From the NCBI GenBank assembly GCA_947480015.1, contig CANKBS010000010.1:45413-109412 (forward strand): 64,000 nucleotides of DNA, in the 5' to 3' direction. This document shows positions 1-9,690 of the stretch, piece by piece. Numbering within the stretch: position 1 is the first letter of the stretch; each line of letters starts with the position of its first letter. The position numbers and the translations under genes are program-made. Source of the stretch: Sphingobacteriaceae bacterium (GTDB taxonomy: Bacteria > Bacteroidota > Bacteroidia > B-17B0 > Aurantibacillaceae). The notes beneath the pieces were generated by a model that made no database searches, was not told where the DNA came from, and saw only the letters and a list, made by a program, of their open reading frames with translations.

Positions 1-1713
1 AGGCACTTCATAAGCTCTAATCCAATACACTTGTCCCTTTTCGGTAAAGAGTAAAATATAATTATGTGTAGAAGCTATGAACATGTGTTCGACAAAATCC
101 TCCTCACGCGTAGCAGTTCCTTTACTTCCACGTCCACCGCGGTTTTGAGCTCTGTATTCCACTAAATTGGTACGTTTCATATAACCCATATGAGAAATGG
201 TTATCACCACATTCTCATCAGCAATCATATCTTCAATACGCAAATCATCACCGGCGTATACAATATCCGTGCGGCGTTCGTCACCATACCTATCTTTTAT
301 ATCAACCAATTCATCACGAATAATTTTAAAGCGTAATGGTTCGTTATTTAAAATCTCATTTAAATGAGCAATGGTTTTCATCAACTCTTCGTATTCCGCT
401 TTTATTTTATCGCGTTCAAGTCCTGTTAAGGTTCTTAAACGCATATCTAATATTGCACGAGCTTGAATGTCGGATAAATTGAATTTGGTAATTAATTCAT
501 CTTTGGCCAAATCTGGACTGTCGCTTTCACGAATAATTTTAATCACCTCATCTAAATGATCGATGGCAATTAATAAACCTTCTAATATGTGTGCGCGTTT
601 TTCTGCTTGAGCCAGTTCATATTTTGTTCTACGCACGACCACTTCGTGACGGTGTTCAACAAAATACTGAATCATGTCTTTTAAATTCAACATTTGCGGA
701 CGGCCTTTCACCAGTACCACATTGTTGATTGAAAAAGAAGTTTGAAGTGCCGAATATTTATAAAGATTATTTAAAACTACATTCGACATGGCGTCGCGGC
801 GCAGTTCATAAACGACACGCATCCCTTCACGGTTACTCTCATCACGAATCTCACTGATACCTTCAATTTTCTTTTCGTTGCAAAGTTCCCACTGACGTTT
901 AATCATTTCAGCTTTGTTGATCTGATATGGAATTTCAGTTACGATAATTCGCTCCCTTTCCCCTACTGGTTCGATGTTGGCTTTGGCACGTAAAACCACG
1001 CGACCACGGCCTGTATGAAATGCATCCTTAACTCCCTGATAACCGTAAATAGTTCCACCTGTAGGGAAATCCGGAGCTTTAATGTATTTCATTAAAGCAT
1101 CAATATCAATTTCTTTATCGTCGATGTATGCTAAAATGGCATTAACCGTTTCGGTAAGGTTGTGTGGCGCCATATTGGTGGCCATCCCCACGGCAATACC
1201 GGAAGCGCCATTCATTAATAAATTCGGAATGCGAGAAGGTAATACCGTAGGTTCAGTTAAAGAGTCGTCAAAATTGGGGCGAAAATCAACCGTATCTTTT
1301 TCAATATCAGCCAGCATTTCTTCAGCTATTTTACGGAAACGCACCTCGGTATAACGCATTGCTGCAGGAGGATCACCGTCAACTGAACCAAAATTTCCCT
1401 GGCCATCTACTAACATATAACGTAAGCTCCATTCCTGCGCCATACGCACCATCGTCTCGTACACAGAGGAATCGCCATGCGGATGGTATTTACCTAAAAC
1501 CTCTCCAACAATACGGGCCGATTTTTTATATGGACGATTGTGAAGAACCCCAAGATCCAACATACCGTATAATACCCTTCTGTGCACTGGTTTTAATCCG
1601 TCTCTTACATCAGGTAACGCGCGCGACACAATAACCGACATCGAATAATCGATGTAAGCCGTTTTCATTTCATCTTCAATGTTAATAGGAATAATTTTTT
1701 CTCCGTCTGCCAT
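1..1713 (-). CDS. gyrA: DNA gyrase subunit A, 3' end cut by window edge
   Basis: Catalytic breakage-reunion subunit of the type II topoisomerase that introduces negative supercoils. Reading the minus strand from the ATG at 1713 gives an uninterrupted 571-codon frame starting [17 protein letters not shown]. The motif AAMRYTEVR places the catalytic tyrosine at about residue 121. The quinolone region reads [17 protein letters not shown], with the usual serine (residue 82) and a glutamate at the second hotspot, so no classical resistance substitution is visible. The GyrA box of the C-terminal beta-pinwheel lies outside the window. The gene diverges from clpC across a 274-nt spacer. Identification is firm; only the 3' end is missing. 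Confidence 0.98.
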   Translation of the reverse strand, partial: MADGEKIIPINIEDEMKTAYIDYSMSVIVSRALPDVRDGLKPVHRRVLYGMLDLGVLHNRPYKKSARIVGEVLGKYHPHGDSSVYETMVRMAQEWSLRYMLVDGQGNFGSVDGDPPAAMRYTEVRFRKIAEEMLADIEKDTVDFRPNFDDSLTEPTVLPSRIPNLLMNGASGIAVGMATNMAPHNLTETVNAILAYIDDKEIDIDALMKYIKAPDFPTGGTIYGYQGVKDAFHTGRGRVVLRAKANIEPVGERERIIVTEIPYQINKAEMIKRQWELCNEKKIEGISEIRDESNREGMRVVYELRRDAMSNVVLNNLYKYSALQTSFSINNVVLVKGRPQMLNLKDMIQYFVEHRHEVVVRRTKYELAQAEKRAHILEGLLIAIDHLDEVIKIIRESDSPDLAKDELITKFNLSDIQARAILDMRLRTLTGLERDKIKAEYEELMKTIAHLNEILNNEPLRFKIIRDELVDIKDRYGDERRTDIVYAGDDLRIEDMIADENVVITISHMGYMKRTNLVEYRAQNRGGRGSKGTATREEDFVEHMFIASTHNYILLFTEKGQVYWIRAYEVP

Positions 1714-1930
1714 ACTGTTTGTGTTATCTTATTTTTTTGTTTTTAAATAGGTTTTGTATGCTTTTTTGTCAGCCTTTTCTTTTAACAATTGTATCACAAA
1801 AAAAGGCACGTTATTTTTTTCTTTGAACCGATGAAAGTACCGAAAAATCAGCAAATACACCCAAAACTTATCAACAAAATATTTGTTAAAAAAACCACTT
1901 ATTTGATTCTCCTTTCCACTTATTTAGAAC

Positions 1931-1938
1931 TATTTTTG
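1931..1938 (+). promoter_or_regulatory. Candidate -7 box upstream of clpC
   Basis: TATTTTTG matches the Bacteroidota -7 consensus TAnnTTTG and lies 49 nt before the clpC ATG. The nearest upstream TTTG (1902-1905) is 25 nt away, longer than the usual 19-21, so the -33 element is weak or absent. Confidence 0.4.
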
Positions 1939-1987
1939 GTTTTGGCATTAAATATGTAACTTAACCTATCAAACAAAGGAAACTTAT

Positions 1988-4537
1988 ATGGAAGCAAAAT
2001 TTTCGCCCAGGGTAAAAGACGTCATTACATACAGTCGGGAAGAAGCTCTTCGCTTAGGGCATGATTATATCGGTATTGAACATTTAATGCTTGGCATGAT
2101 CAGAGACGGTGAAGGTGTTGGCATGCGTTTATTAAAAAATCTAGGCATCGATTCGGCCGAACTCAGAAGGAGTATCGAGCAGAGTTTAACACCGGGTTTG
2201 CGTAAAACCAACAATCTGGCCAATATCCCATTGGTTAAGCAAGCTGAAAAAACTTTAAAACTCACATATTTAGAAGCTAAAACTTTTAAATCGATTCAAA
2301 TAGGTACTGAGCATTTATTGCTTTGTATTTTAAAAGAACAAGATAACGTGGTAACTAAAACTTTATTAAAATACGGCGTAGATTATGATGCTACCCGTGC
2401 TGAACTAGAAGGCTTTCTCGACAATCCCGGTAAAATAGAAAACTCGGCAGCGAGCGGCGATGAAGATGACTCGGAGGAGTCAAGTTTTGGAGCCGGCAGC
2501 GGTTCAGGGTCTCAAAAGAAACAAGGGGAAAGTAAATCAAAAACACCGGTATTAGATAATTTCGGAAGAGATCTAACCAAAATGGCAGAGGATGGAAAAC
2601 TGGATCCTGTTGTTGGTAGAGAAAAAGAAATTGAAAGGGTGTCCCAAATTTTATCCCGTCGTAAAAAGAACAATCCTATTTTAATAGGTGAACCGGGTGT
2701 TGGTAAATCAAGTATTGCCGAAGGTTTAGCCTTACGCATTGTGCAACGCAAAGTTAGCCGTGTATTGTTTGGCAAACGTGTGGTAACTTTAGATTTAGCC
2801 TCTTTAGTGGCTGGAACAAAATACCGTGGTCAGTTTGAAGAGCGTATGAAAGCGGTGATGAATGAACTTGAAAAAAGTCCGGATGTTATTTTATTCATTG
2901 ACGAGATTCATACCATCATTGGAGCCGGTGGTGCCAGTGGCAGCTTGGATGCCAGCAACATGTTTAAACCGGCTTTAGCACGTGGCGAGATTCAGTGTAT
3001 TGGTGCCACTACTTTAGATGAATACCGTCAGTATATCGAAAAAGACGGCGCTTTAGAACGTCGTTTTCAAAAAGTAATTATTGAACCAGCAACGCCGGAA
3101 GAAACATTACAGATCTTACATAATATTAAATCCAAATACGAAGATCATCACAATGTATTGTATACCGATGAGGCCATTAAAGCCTGTGTGCAATTAACAG
3201 CCCGATACATCACCGATCGTCACTTGCCCGATAAAGCCATTGATGCATTAGATGAAGCCGGTAGTCGTGTTCATATCACAAACATTAACGTGCCTCAAAA
3301 TATTGTTGAAATTGAAGGTAAAATAGAGGAAATTAAAGAACTTAAAAATCAAGTAGTCCGCAGTCAGAAATATGAAGAAGCTGCAAGATTACGCGATACC
3401 GAAAAACAATTACATGCGCAGTTAGAAGCTGCCAAAAAAGCATGGGAGGAAGAAACCAAACAAAACCGCGTTACTGTTACCGAAGAAAATGTAGCTGAAG
3501 TGGTGAGTATGATGAGTGGTGTACCGGTGCAACGTGTGAATCAAAATGAGGGTGAAAAACTCATTAAAATGAACGAGTTACTCAGAGGTAAAGTCATTGG
3601 TCAGGATAATGCTCTTTTAAAAGTTGTAAAAGCCATTCAACGTAACCGTGCCGGATTAAAAGATCCAAATAAACCAATTGGTTCATTTATATTTCTTGGT
3701 CCAACCGGTGTTGGTAAAACACAATTGGCCAAAGTACTAGCACGTCATTTATTTGATAACGATGATGCCTTGATTCGTATCGACATGAGTGAATACATGG
3801 AAAAATTTGCCACTACCCGTTTAATCGGTGCGCCTCCGGGCTATGTTGGTTATGAGGAAGGTGGCCAGTTAACTGAAAAAGTGCGTCGTCGTCCCTACTC
3901 TGTTATTTTGTTGGATGAGATTGAAAAAGCTCACCCAGATGTGTTTAACATGCTCTTACAAGTATTAGATGATGGGATGTTAACCGATAGTTTGGGTAGA
4001 AAGATTGATTTTAAAAACACCATCATTATTATGACCAGTAACATTGGAGCCCGTCAGTTAAAAGACTTTGGTGTAGGTGTTGGATTTGGCACACAAACCC
4101 GGAAAGAAGGTGAGGAAGATTTATCAAAAGGGGTTATCGAAAGTGCTTTAAAGAAAGCCTTTGCTCCCGAATTCTTAAATCGTATTGATGATGTGATTAT
4201 GTTTAACTCGTTACAAAAAGATGACATTCATAAAATCATTGATATTGAATTAGCCAGTTTGTTTGGACGAGTGAACGGTTTAGGTTTTGTGATAAAAATT
4301 TCGGATGCTGCCAAAGATTATATTGTTGAAAAAGGATACGATATTAATTATGGCGCCAGGCCGCTTAAACGTGCCATTCAAAAGTACCTGGAAGATCCAA
4401 TGGCTGAAGAGATCATTAAGAGCAGTTTAACTGAAGGCGATGAAATAGAAGTGGATTATGATAAGGAGAAGGACGAAATTGTGGTAAGTGCTCATAAACC
4501 AAAAACCAAAAAAAGTAAAAAAGAAGATAAAGCATAA
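1988..4537 (+). CDS. clpC: ATP-dependent Clp protease ATP-binding subunit ClpC
   Basis: AAA+ unfoldase of the Hsp100 family that unfolds proteins and feeds them to ClpP. The 849-residue product has two N-terminal Clp repeats (about 1-145), a first AAA module with Walker A GEPGVGKS near residue 234 and Walker B VILFIDEIH, a middle UVR-type helical segment (about 450-490), and a second AAA module with Walker A GPTGVGKT near 571 and Walker B VILLDEIEKAH. The UVR segment and length separate ClpC from ClpA and ClpB. A strong terminator follows, and then clpS. The charged Lys/Asp tail is common in the family. Start chosen at the first ATG; the N-terminal sequence fits other ClpC proteins. Confidence 0.97.
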   Translation: MEAKFSPRVKDVITYSREEALRLGHDYIGIEHLMLGMIRDGEGVGMRLLKNLGIDSAELRRSIEQSLTPGLRKTNNLANIPLVKQAEKTLKLTYLEAKTFKSIQIGTEHLLLCILKEQDNVVTKTLLKYGVDYDATRAELEGFLDNPGKIENSAASGDEDDSEESSFGAGSGSGSQKKQGESKSKTPVLDNFGRDLTKMAEDGKLDPVVGREKEIERVSQILSRRKKNNPILIGEPGVGKSSIAEGLALRIVQRKVSRVLFGKRVVTLDLASLVAGTKYRGQFEERMKAVMNELEKSPDVILFIDEIHTIIGAGGASGSLDASNMFKPALARGEIQCIGATTLDEYRQYIEKDGALERRFQKVIIEPATPEETLQILHNIKSKYEDHHNVLYTDEAIKACVQLTARYITDRHLPDKAIDALDEAGSRVHITNINVPQNIVEIEGKIEEIKELKNQVVRSQKYEEAARLRDTEKQLHAQLEAAKKAWEEETKQNRVTVTEENVAEVVSMMSGVPVQRVNQNEGEKLIKMNELLRGKVIGQDNALLKVVKAIQRNRAGLKDPNKPIGSFIFLGPTGVGKTQLAKVLARHLFDNDDALIRIDMSEYMEKFATTRLIGAPPGYVGYEEGGQLTEKVRRRPYSVILLDEIEKAHPDVFNMLLQVLDDGMLTDSLGRKIDFKNTIIIMTSNIGARQLKDFGVGVGFGTQTRKEGEEDLSKGVIESALKKAFAPEFLNRIDDVIMFNSLQKDDIHKIIDIELASLFGRVNGLGFVIKISDAAKDYIVEKGYDINYGARPLKRAIQKYLEDPMAEEIIKSSLTEGDEIEVDYDKEKDEIVVSAHKPKTKKSKKEDKA

Positions 4538-4546
4538 TTTTTCTAT

Positions 4547-4577
4547 AAAACCCCGAAATAAAATTCGGGGTTTTTTG
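4547..4577 (+). terminator. Rho-independent terminator after clpC
   Basis: Stem AACCCCGAA (4549-4557) pairs with TTCGGGGTT (4564-4572) over a 6-nt loop, followed by a T run (4571-4576). It lies 10 nt after the clpC stop and before clpS. Confidence 0.9.
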
Positions 4578-4599
4578 TTAATTTTACGCAAATTAGTTC

Positions 4600-4890
4600 A
4601 TGAAATTAAGCATAGACACCGAAGTTCTTGAAGAAGAAATTATTGAAGTTGTTTTAAAAGAAGAAGCCATTAAAGCGCTTATTTTATACAATGACGATGT
4701 GAATACATTTGCCTGGGTTGCTGAGTGCTTAATAAAAGTATGCGGTCACGACACTCTTCAGGCCGAACAATGCACCTATCTGGTTCATTACGTAGGCAAA
4801 TGCGTTGTAAAAAACGGTAGCTTCAAAAAACTCCGGCCACTTTGCGAAGCTTTGCTTGAGCGAGGTTTGAGTGCCAAAATTGAAGATTAA
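4600..4890 (+). CDS. clpS: ATP-dependent Clp protease adaptor ClpS
   Basis: Small adaptor that delivers N-degron substrates to the Clp unfoldase. The 96-residue product carries the ClpS core: LILYNDDVNTF near residues 27-37, the CGH motif, then HYVGKCVVKNGS and CEALLERGLSAKIE at the C-terminus. It lies 62 nt after clpC with a terminator hairpin between, so it is either read through or has its own promoter; a TAATTTTA box at 4579-4586 is possible. Pairing with ClpC rather than ClpA is inferred from adjacency. Length is normal for the family. Confidence 0.93.
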   Translation: MKLSIDTEVLEEEIIEVVLKEEAIKALILYNDDVNTFAWVAECLIKVCGHDTLQAEQCTYLVHYVGKCVVKNGSFKKLRPLCEALLERGLSAKIED

Positions 4891-4938
4891 TTCTAACTAC
4901 TATAGAACAACAATTCCCCATTCATAATTAAACTAACA

Positions 4939-5736
4939 ATGATAAAACGAATTCTCTCAATTGCCAGTCTTACTGTTTTTATTTTCGCCTGCTCTAAAAA
5001 TGCAGTCACCGGTAAGCGCTCAATGACTTTATTACCCGAAAGTGAAATGATGGCGATGAGCTTTACCGAATACGATAAATTTTTAGCTGAACATCCTCCC
5101 CTGCCCGAATCAGATACCCGTGTGCAACTGGTAAAAAGTTGTGGCACACGCATTCAAAAAGCTGTTGAGCAATTTTATGCCGACAAAAAAGCAAGCAACG
5201 ATTTAAAAGGCTTTCAATGGACCTTCAATGTAGTGGATGAAAATACCATCAATGCCTGGTGTATGCCTGGTGGCAAAGTGGTGGTTTATACAGGCTTATT
5301 GCCCGTAACACAGGATGAACAAAGTTTAGCAGTTGTGATGGGTCACGAAATTGCCCATGCCATTGCCCGTCACGGTAACCAACGTATGAGTCAGGGTTTA
5401 TTAGTGCAGTTTGGTGGCGCAGCCCTTTCGGTGGCACTCTCACAAAAACCGGCTTTAACACAACAGTTATTTCAGCAGGCTTATGGGGTAACAACCGGAC
5501 TAGGCACGTTGAAATACAGCCGTAGTCATGAATCGGAAGCTGATAAAATGGGTCTAATATTCGCAGCCATGGCAGGATATAACCCTGAAGTAGCAATTAC
5601 CTTTTGGGAAAGAATGGCATCAAGTGGTGGTCAAAAACCACCTGAATTATTAAGCACCCACCCAAGCGACGAAACACGTATAAGAGATTTAAAAGCATTT
5701 ATGCCTGAGGCAAAGAAATATTATAAAGCTCAGTAG
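4939..5736 (+). CDS. M48 family zinc metalloprotease, lipoprotein
   Basis: A secreted M48-family peptidase of the BepA/LoiP type, which in other bacteria acts in envelope quality control. The 265-residue product starts with a signal peptide and a lipobox-like FIFAC (Cys18), so membrane anchoring is likely. The zinc site is visible: HEIAH at 126-130 and the third ligand in SHESEAD (Glu198). There is no TPR region, as in the short Bacteroidota homologues. It follows clpS by 48 nt on the same strand and converges with mtaB, whose stop lies 2 nt away. Substrate unknown. Confidence 0.9.
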   Translation: MIKRILSIASLTVFIFACSKNAVTGKRSMTLLPESEMMAMSFTEYDKFLAEHPPLPESDTRVQLVKSCGTRIQKAVEQFYADKKASNDLKGFQWTFNVVDENTINAWCMPGGKVVVYTGLLPVTQDEQSLAVVMGHEIAHAIARHGNQRMSQGLLVQFGGAALSVALSQKPALTQQLFQQAYGVTTGLGTLKYSRSHESEADKMGLIFAAMAGYNPEVAITFWERMASSGGQKPPELLSTHPSDETRIRDLKAFMPEAKKYYKAQ

Positions 5737-5738
5737 TT

Positions 5739-7085
5739 TTATCTGACAACAGCCTGTTTCAGGCTGCAGGTCATATGACCTTCTTCGTCAATTTCTCCTA
5801 AAGTTACCTGTGTTGTTCTGTTGCAAAGCTCAGTATCAAATGGGATTTTTGTTTTCACATAGTTTTGTGTAAAACCATACATAAAACCATTTTTGTTTTC
5901 AGTCTCAAAAATAACTTCAGCAACCTTACCTTTTTGTTTTTCATAAAAGGCACGTAATTTTTTAGCCGATAAAATCCTCAGCATTTTATTCCGGCGCTTG
6001 CGTTCGGCCATTGGCACAGCATTTGGCAGAGCAACAGCTTCGGTATTATCGCGTTCGCTGTAGGTGAACACATGCAGATAAGAAATATCCAAGTTATTCA
6101 GAAAACTATAGGTTTCCATAAAGCGTTCTTCTGTCTCGCCCGGAAATCCTACAATCACATCCACACCAATACAACAATCAGGCATTAGCGAACGGATTTT
6201 TGAAACTCTTTCGCTGTATAATTCTCTTACATAACGACGTTTCATGGCCTTTAAAATGGCGTTACTGCCACTTTGTAAGGGAATGTGAAAGTGCGGCACA
6301 AACCGTTTGGAGGTAGCCACAAAGTCTATAATTTCGTCCTTTAACAAATTAGGTTCGATAGAAGAGATTCTAAACCTTTCAATACTGGCTAACTCATCGA
6401 GTTTTTTAACGAGATCAAAAAAGTTGTATTCTTTTTTCTTTCTGCTATCGCCGTCAATAAACTGACCATAGCCAAAATCACCAATGTTTACGCCGGTTAA
6501 AACAATTTCTTTTACGCCACTTTCAGCAATTTTTTGAGCGTTCTCCAATACATTTTCGATGGTATCGCTCCTACTTTTTCCGCGCGCTAAGGGTATGGTA
6601 CAAAAGGTACAGCTGTAATCACAGCCATCCTGCACTTTTAAAAAAGAACGGGTGCGGTCGCCAACACTGTATGCGCCCACAAAAAAATCAGCTTCTTCTA
6701 TTTCACAGTTGTGAATTTGTGCATGCGTATGTTTGGTCGAAAGACTGATATAATTGAGTAATTTAAATTTTTCTGTAGCGCCTAATACCACGTCAACCCC
6801 GGCTATATTGGAAATCTCTTCGGGTTTTAATTGTGCATAACAACCAACCACTGCAATAAAAGCTTCGGGATTCTGAGCGAGTGCGTTTTTTACGATCAAC
6901 TTACATTCCTTATCTGCATTTTCGGTCACCGAACAGGTATTGATCACATAAACATCGGCCGGCTCGTTAAATGTTTTTTTAATAAAACCCTTTTCCTGAA
7001 ACATCCTTGCAATGGTAGATGTTTCCGAAAAATTTAATTTACAGCCCAGGGTGTGAAAAGCAACGGTTTTATTTAAAAAAGACAT
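5739..7085 (-). CDS. mtaB: tRNA (t6A37) methylthiotransferase MtaB
   Basis: Radical-SAM enzyme that converts t6A at tRNA position 37 to ms2t6A. The 448-residue protein has the N-terminal UPF0004 cysteines (Cys15 in TLGCKLNFSE, Cys51, Cys82 in GCYAQ), the radical SAM cluster CDYSCTFC (Cys155, 159, 162), and a C-terminal TRAM-like stretch. TLGCKLN and the absence of MiaB-specific spacing favour MtaB over MiaB or RimO. An exact -7 box lies only 4 nt before the ATG (7090-7097). Convergent with the M48 gene and divergent from purB. Confidence 0.93.
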   Translation of the reverse strand: MSFLNKTVAFHTLGCKLNFSETSTIARMFQEKGFIKKTFNEPADVYVINTCSVTENADKECKLIVKNALAQNPEAFIAVVGCYAQLKPEEISNIAGVDVVLGATEKFKLLNYISLSTKHTHAQIHNCEIEEADFFVGAYSVGDRTRSFLKVQDGCDYSCTFCTIPLARGKSRSDTIENVLENAQKIAESGVKEIVLTGVNIGDFGYGQFIDGDSRKKKEYNFFDLVKKLDELASIERFRISSIEPNLLKDEIIDFVATSKRFVPHFHIPLQSGSNAILKAMKRRYVRELYSERVSKIRSLMPDCCIGVDVIVGFPGETEERFMETYSFLNNLDISYLHVFTYSERDNTEAVALPNAVPMAERKRRNKMLRILSAKKLRAFYEKQKGKVAEVIFETENKNGFMYGFTQNYVKTKIPFDTELCNRTTQVTLGEIDEEGHMTCSLKQAVVR

Positions 7086-7089
7086 GCGG

Positions 7090-7097
7090 CAAAGATA
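7090..7097 (-). promoter_or_regulatory. -7 box abutting the mtaB start
   Basis: On the minus strand this reads TATCTTTG, an exact TAnnTTTG. It ends 4 nt before the mtaB ATG (7085), implying a transcript that begins at or next to the start codon. No good -33 element is visible. Confidence 0.5.
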
Positions 7098-7185
7098 AGA
7101 AATTTAAAAAAAATAGACTCTAAATAATCCTAACAAGGCTCCAAGTCCATAAAGAAAGGGGATTGGAGTTCATTATACGTGCCAA

Positions 7186-7217
7186 TTTGTTAAAACCTTG
7201 TTTTTGTAGTACCTTTA
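7186..7217 (+). promoter_or_regulatory. Candidate purB promoter
   Basis: TTTG at 7186-7189 and TACCTTTA at 7210-7217 (one mismatch to TAnnTTTG) are separated by 20 nt, the spacing of the Bacteroidota housekeeping promoter. The purB ATG is 16 nt downstream. Confidence 0.6.
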
Positions 7218-7233
7218 ACTTCTTATTTTTTTT

Positions 7234-8589
7234 ATGGAATTACAAGCATTAACCGCTATTTCGCCAGTTGATGGTCGTTATAGAAAAACCACCGAATCTC
7301 TGGATATTTATTTTTCGGAATTTGGTCTAATTAAGTACCGGGTATTAGTTGAGATCGAATATTTTATCGCACTCTCTCAAATTGGTCTGCCTCAGTTGCC
7401 TGCACTCAATGCTTCTCAAAAGGAATCTCTCACAGCCATCTATAAAAACTTTTCCTTAGCCGATGCGCAAAAAATAAAGGAAACCGAAAAAACAACCAAT
7501 CACGATGTGAAAGCCGTGGAGTATTTTATTAAAGAAAAACTCAACGAAATTGGACTTTCGGCTTTTACTGAATTTGTACATTTTGGATTAACTTCTCAGG
7601 ATATCAATAATACCAGTATTCCACTTTCATTGAAAGAGGCTTCCTTACAAGTGTTATTTCCAGGCATCACGGGCATTATCGAAAAAATTACGGCATTGAG
7701 TAAAGAATGGAAAGAGGTGTCCTTACTAGCCCGAACCCATGGCCAGCCAGCTTCGCCAACGAAGTTAGGAAAAGAGTTCTATGTCTTTGTTGAGCGTTTA
7801 ACTGTTCAGTTAAATCAGTTAAAAGCCATTCCCTTCTCAGCAAAATTCGGAGGTGCTACCGGTAATTTTAACGCCCATCAAATCGCGTATCCCGGTCAAA
7901 ACTGGATTGATTTTGGCAATCATTTTGTAAACCAAACTCTTGGCCTGAGCCGCTCGCAGTTTACCACACAAATTGAACATTACGATAATTTAAGTGCTTA
8001 TTGCGATGCCTTAAAACGCATCAATACCATCCTCATCGATTTTTCACGCGATGTTTGGACCTATGTAAGCATGGAGTATTTTAAACAAAAATTAAAAGCC
8101 GGAGAAATCGGCTCATCGGCCATGCCGCATAAGGTAAATCCCATTGACTTTGAGAACGCAGAAGGGAATTTAGGCATAGCCAATGCCTTGCTGGAGCATC
8201 TGGCCTTTAAACTGCCCATTTCGCGTTTGCAGCGCGATTTAACCGACAGCACCGTGCTACGTAACATTGGCATGCCTTTGGCGCATTCATTAATTTCTTA
8301 TTCCAGTATTTTAAAAGGATTGAATAAATTAATCTTGAATGAACGTGTCTTGCAGCAAGATCTGGAAGACAATTGGGCCGTTGTGGCAGAAGCCATTCAA
8401 ACCATTTTGCGCCGCGAAGCTTATCCAAAACCATATGAGGCTTTAAAGGATCTTACCCGCACCAATACGGTTATTACCAAACAATCCATGCATCAATTCA
8501 TTGATGGGTTAAATGTATCGGATGCTATTAAAACCGAATTAAAACAAATTACGCCACATAATTATACCGGTACTAATCCAAATTACTAA
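7234..8589 (+). CDS. purB: Adenylosuccinate lyase
   Basis: Fumarase-superfamily enzyme acting twice in purine synthesis: SAICAR to AICAR plus fumarate, and adenylosuccinate to AMP plus fumarate. The 451-residue protein has the superfamily signature GSSAMPHKVNP near residue 293, the TTNHDVKAVEYF region near 90, and ARTHGQPASPT near 165 with the general-acid histidine. The start region LTAISPVDGRYR is the usual N-terminus of the longer E. coli-like PurB subgroup. It is followed after 4 nt by a small conserved gene. Confidence 0.97.
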   Translation: MELQALTAISPVDGRYRKTTESLDIYFSEFGLIKYRVLVEIEYFIALSQIGLPQLPALNASQKESLTAIYKNFSLADAQKIKETEKTTNHDVKAVEYFIKEKLNEIGLSAFTEFVHFGLTSQDINNTSIPLSLKEASLQVLFPGITGIIEKITALSKEWKEVSLLARTHGQPASPTKLGKEFYVFVERLTVQLNQLKAIPFSAKFGGATGNFNAHQIAYPGQNWIDFGNHFVNQTLGLSRSQFTTQIEHYDNLSAYCDALKRINTILIDFSRDVWTYVSMEYFKQKLKAGEIGSSAMPHKVNPIDFENAEGNLGIANALLEHLAFKLPISRLQRDLTDSTVLRNIGMPLAHSLISYSSILKGLNKLILNERVLQQDLEDNWAVVAEAIQTILRREAYPKPYEALKDLTRTNTVITKQSMHQFIDGLNVSDAIKTELKQITPHNYTGTNPNY

Positions 8590-8593
8590 TACC

Positions 8594-9052
8594 ATGAACA
8601 AAGTCTGGGCCTATACCATCAGCAAAGCATTAACCGAATCCGAAACCGATCAACTCATACAATCGGGTAAAAAATTTGTAAGCGGCTGGACCGCTCACGA
8701 ACACCAGCTGAGCGCCAGTTTTAGTGTTTTTAACAAACGTATTATTCTCATTCAGGTTGATGAAAATGTGGCAGAGGCTAGCGGTTGCAGCATTGATAAA
8801 CTCATGCATTTTGTAAAGGACATGGAAAAACAATTTCAATGCGAATTATTGAATCGTTTATTAATTCCATACAAAAAGGCTGAAACCATTGAAGTCATTC
8901 ATTCAGCTAAGATCAAAGCATTATTGGATAGTAAGGATATGGATGAAGATACCTTGGTATATAACACAGCGGTATCGACCAGCAAGGAACTGGAGGTTTG
9001 GGAACAAGCTCTAAAAAACACTTGGCTCAATAAATACCTAATAAAAACTTAA
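8594..9052 (+). CDS. Conserved Bacteroidota protein, often labelled ABC transporter ATPase
   Basis: A 152-residue soluble protein. Homologues in this phylum, as I remember them, are often annotated as an ABC transporter ATPase, but no Walker A, signature or Walker B motif is present, so that label is not supported here. Visible features are a KALTESETDQL start, a compact alpha/beta pattern and a VDENVAEASGCSIDKLMHFV segment. It lies 4 nt after purB, so co-transcription is likely. The stop overlaps the end of the convergent flavin reductase gene by 4 nt. Function unknown. Confidence 0.75.
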   Translation: MNKVWAYTISKALTESETDQLIQSGKKFVSGWTAHEHQLSASFSVFNKRIILIQVDENVAEASGCSIDKLMHFVKDMEKQFQCELLNRLLIPYKKAETIEVIHSAKIKALLDSKDMDEDTLVYNTAVSTSKELEVWEQALKNTWLNKYLIKT

Positions 9053-9573
9053 AAAGACAGGAATCCCTCTAATTGTGCAGTGCAGACATTCATCTGTGCC
9101 TCACTAAAATTTCCTTCGGTATCCATGACTGAATTTACGACCGAAATAGGCAGTTTATCATAGTAAACATGCATTTTCAAATAATGTAAAATCCCTGTAA
9201 GATGCTCCATGCCTCTTAGATTACCCGCCCTGCCATCAGAAACACCAACCAAACAGGCTTTTTTACCTGCCCATTCCCTGGGATGCATACTATCTAAATA
9301 TGTTTTTAAAATGCCCGGAAAAGAACCATTGTACTCTGGAATCACAAATACAAATTTAGAAACGGAGCTAACATATTCCTGAATGAGTGCTGCATATTTT
9401 TCTGTTCTTTTACCAAAAGTTTCGGCAAAAGCAAGATTTTCGGGCAGGTAACAAAAATCTAAAATTTCAACTTCAACCGCTTTGTTTTTAAGGATGTTTT
9501 CATATATCCTACTCACCTTTAAGGTGTTACTATTTGTGCGATTGGTGCAGCTTACAACAACTATTTTCTCCAT
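9049..9573 (-). CDS. NADPH-dependent FMN reductase family protein
   Basis: Flavodoxin-fold protein of the NADPH-dependent FMN reductase / chromate-quinone reductase family. Of 174 residues, the N-terminus has the phosphate-binding SCTNRTNSNTLKVS loop after the first beta strand; VFVIPEYNGSFPGILKTYLD is the typical flavin-contact and dimer motif at about 95-114, followed by KKACLVGVSDGRAGNLRG. Reduction of quinones or azo compounds is possible but cannot be told from sequence. It stands alone on the minus strand between two plus-strand genes. Confidence 0.85.
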   Translation of the reverse strand: MEKIVVVSCTNRTNSNTLKVSRIYENILKNKAVEVEILDFCYLPENLAFAETFGKRTEKYAALIQEYVSSVSKFVFVIPEYNGSFPGILKTYLDSMHPREWAGKKACLVGVSDGRAGNLRGMEHLTGILHYLKMHVYYDKLPISVVNSVMDTEGNFSEAQMNVCTAQLEGFLSF

Positions 9574-9690
9574 ATTAATTTATCAACACTATATGCTTTT
9601 CTTTTTCCTTTTTGTTAAAAACTAACACTGCGAAAAGTCAGTAATTAAATTAATTTTACAAACAGCAATTTTACTGAATTGTTTTTAATT

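Noticed and set aside
1082..1634. Plus-strand ORFs of 90-91 codons
   Set aside because: Antisense to clearly conserved gyrA codons.
8594..9052. ABC transporter ATPase label for the gene after purB
   Set aside because: No nucleotide-binding motif is present; the label seems to be a propagated annotation.
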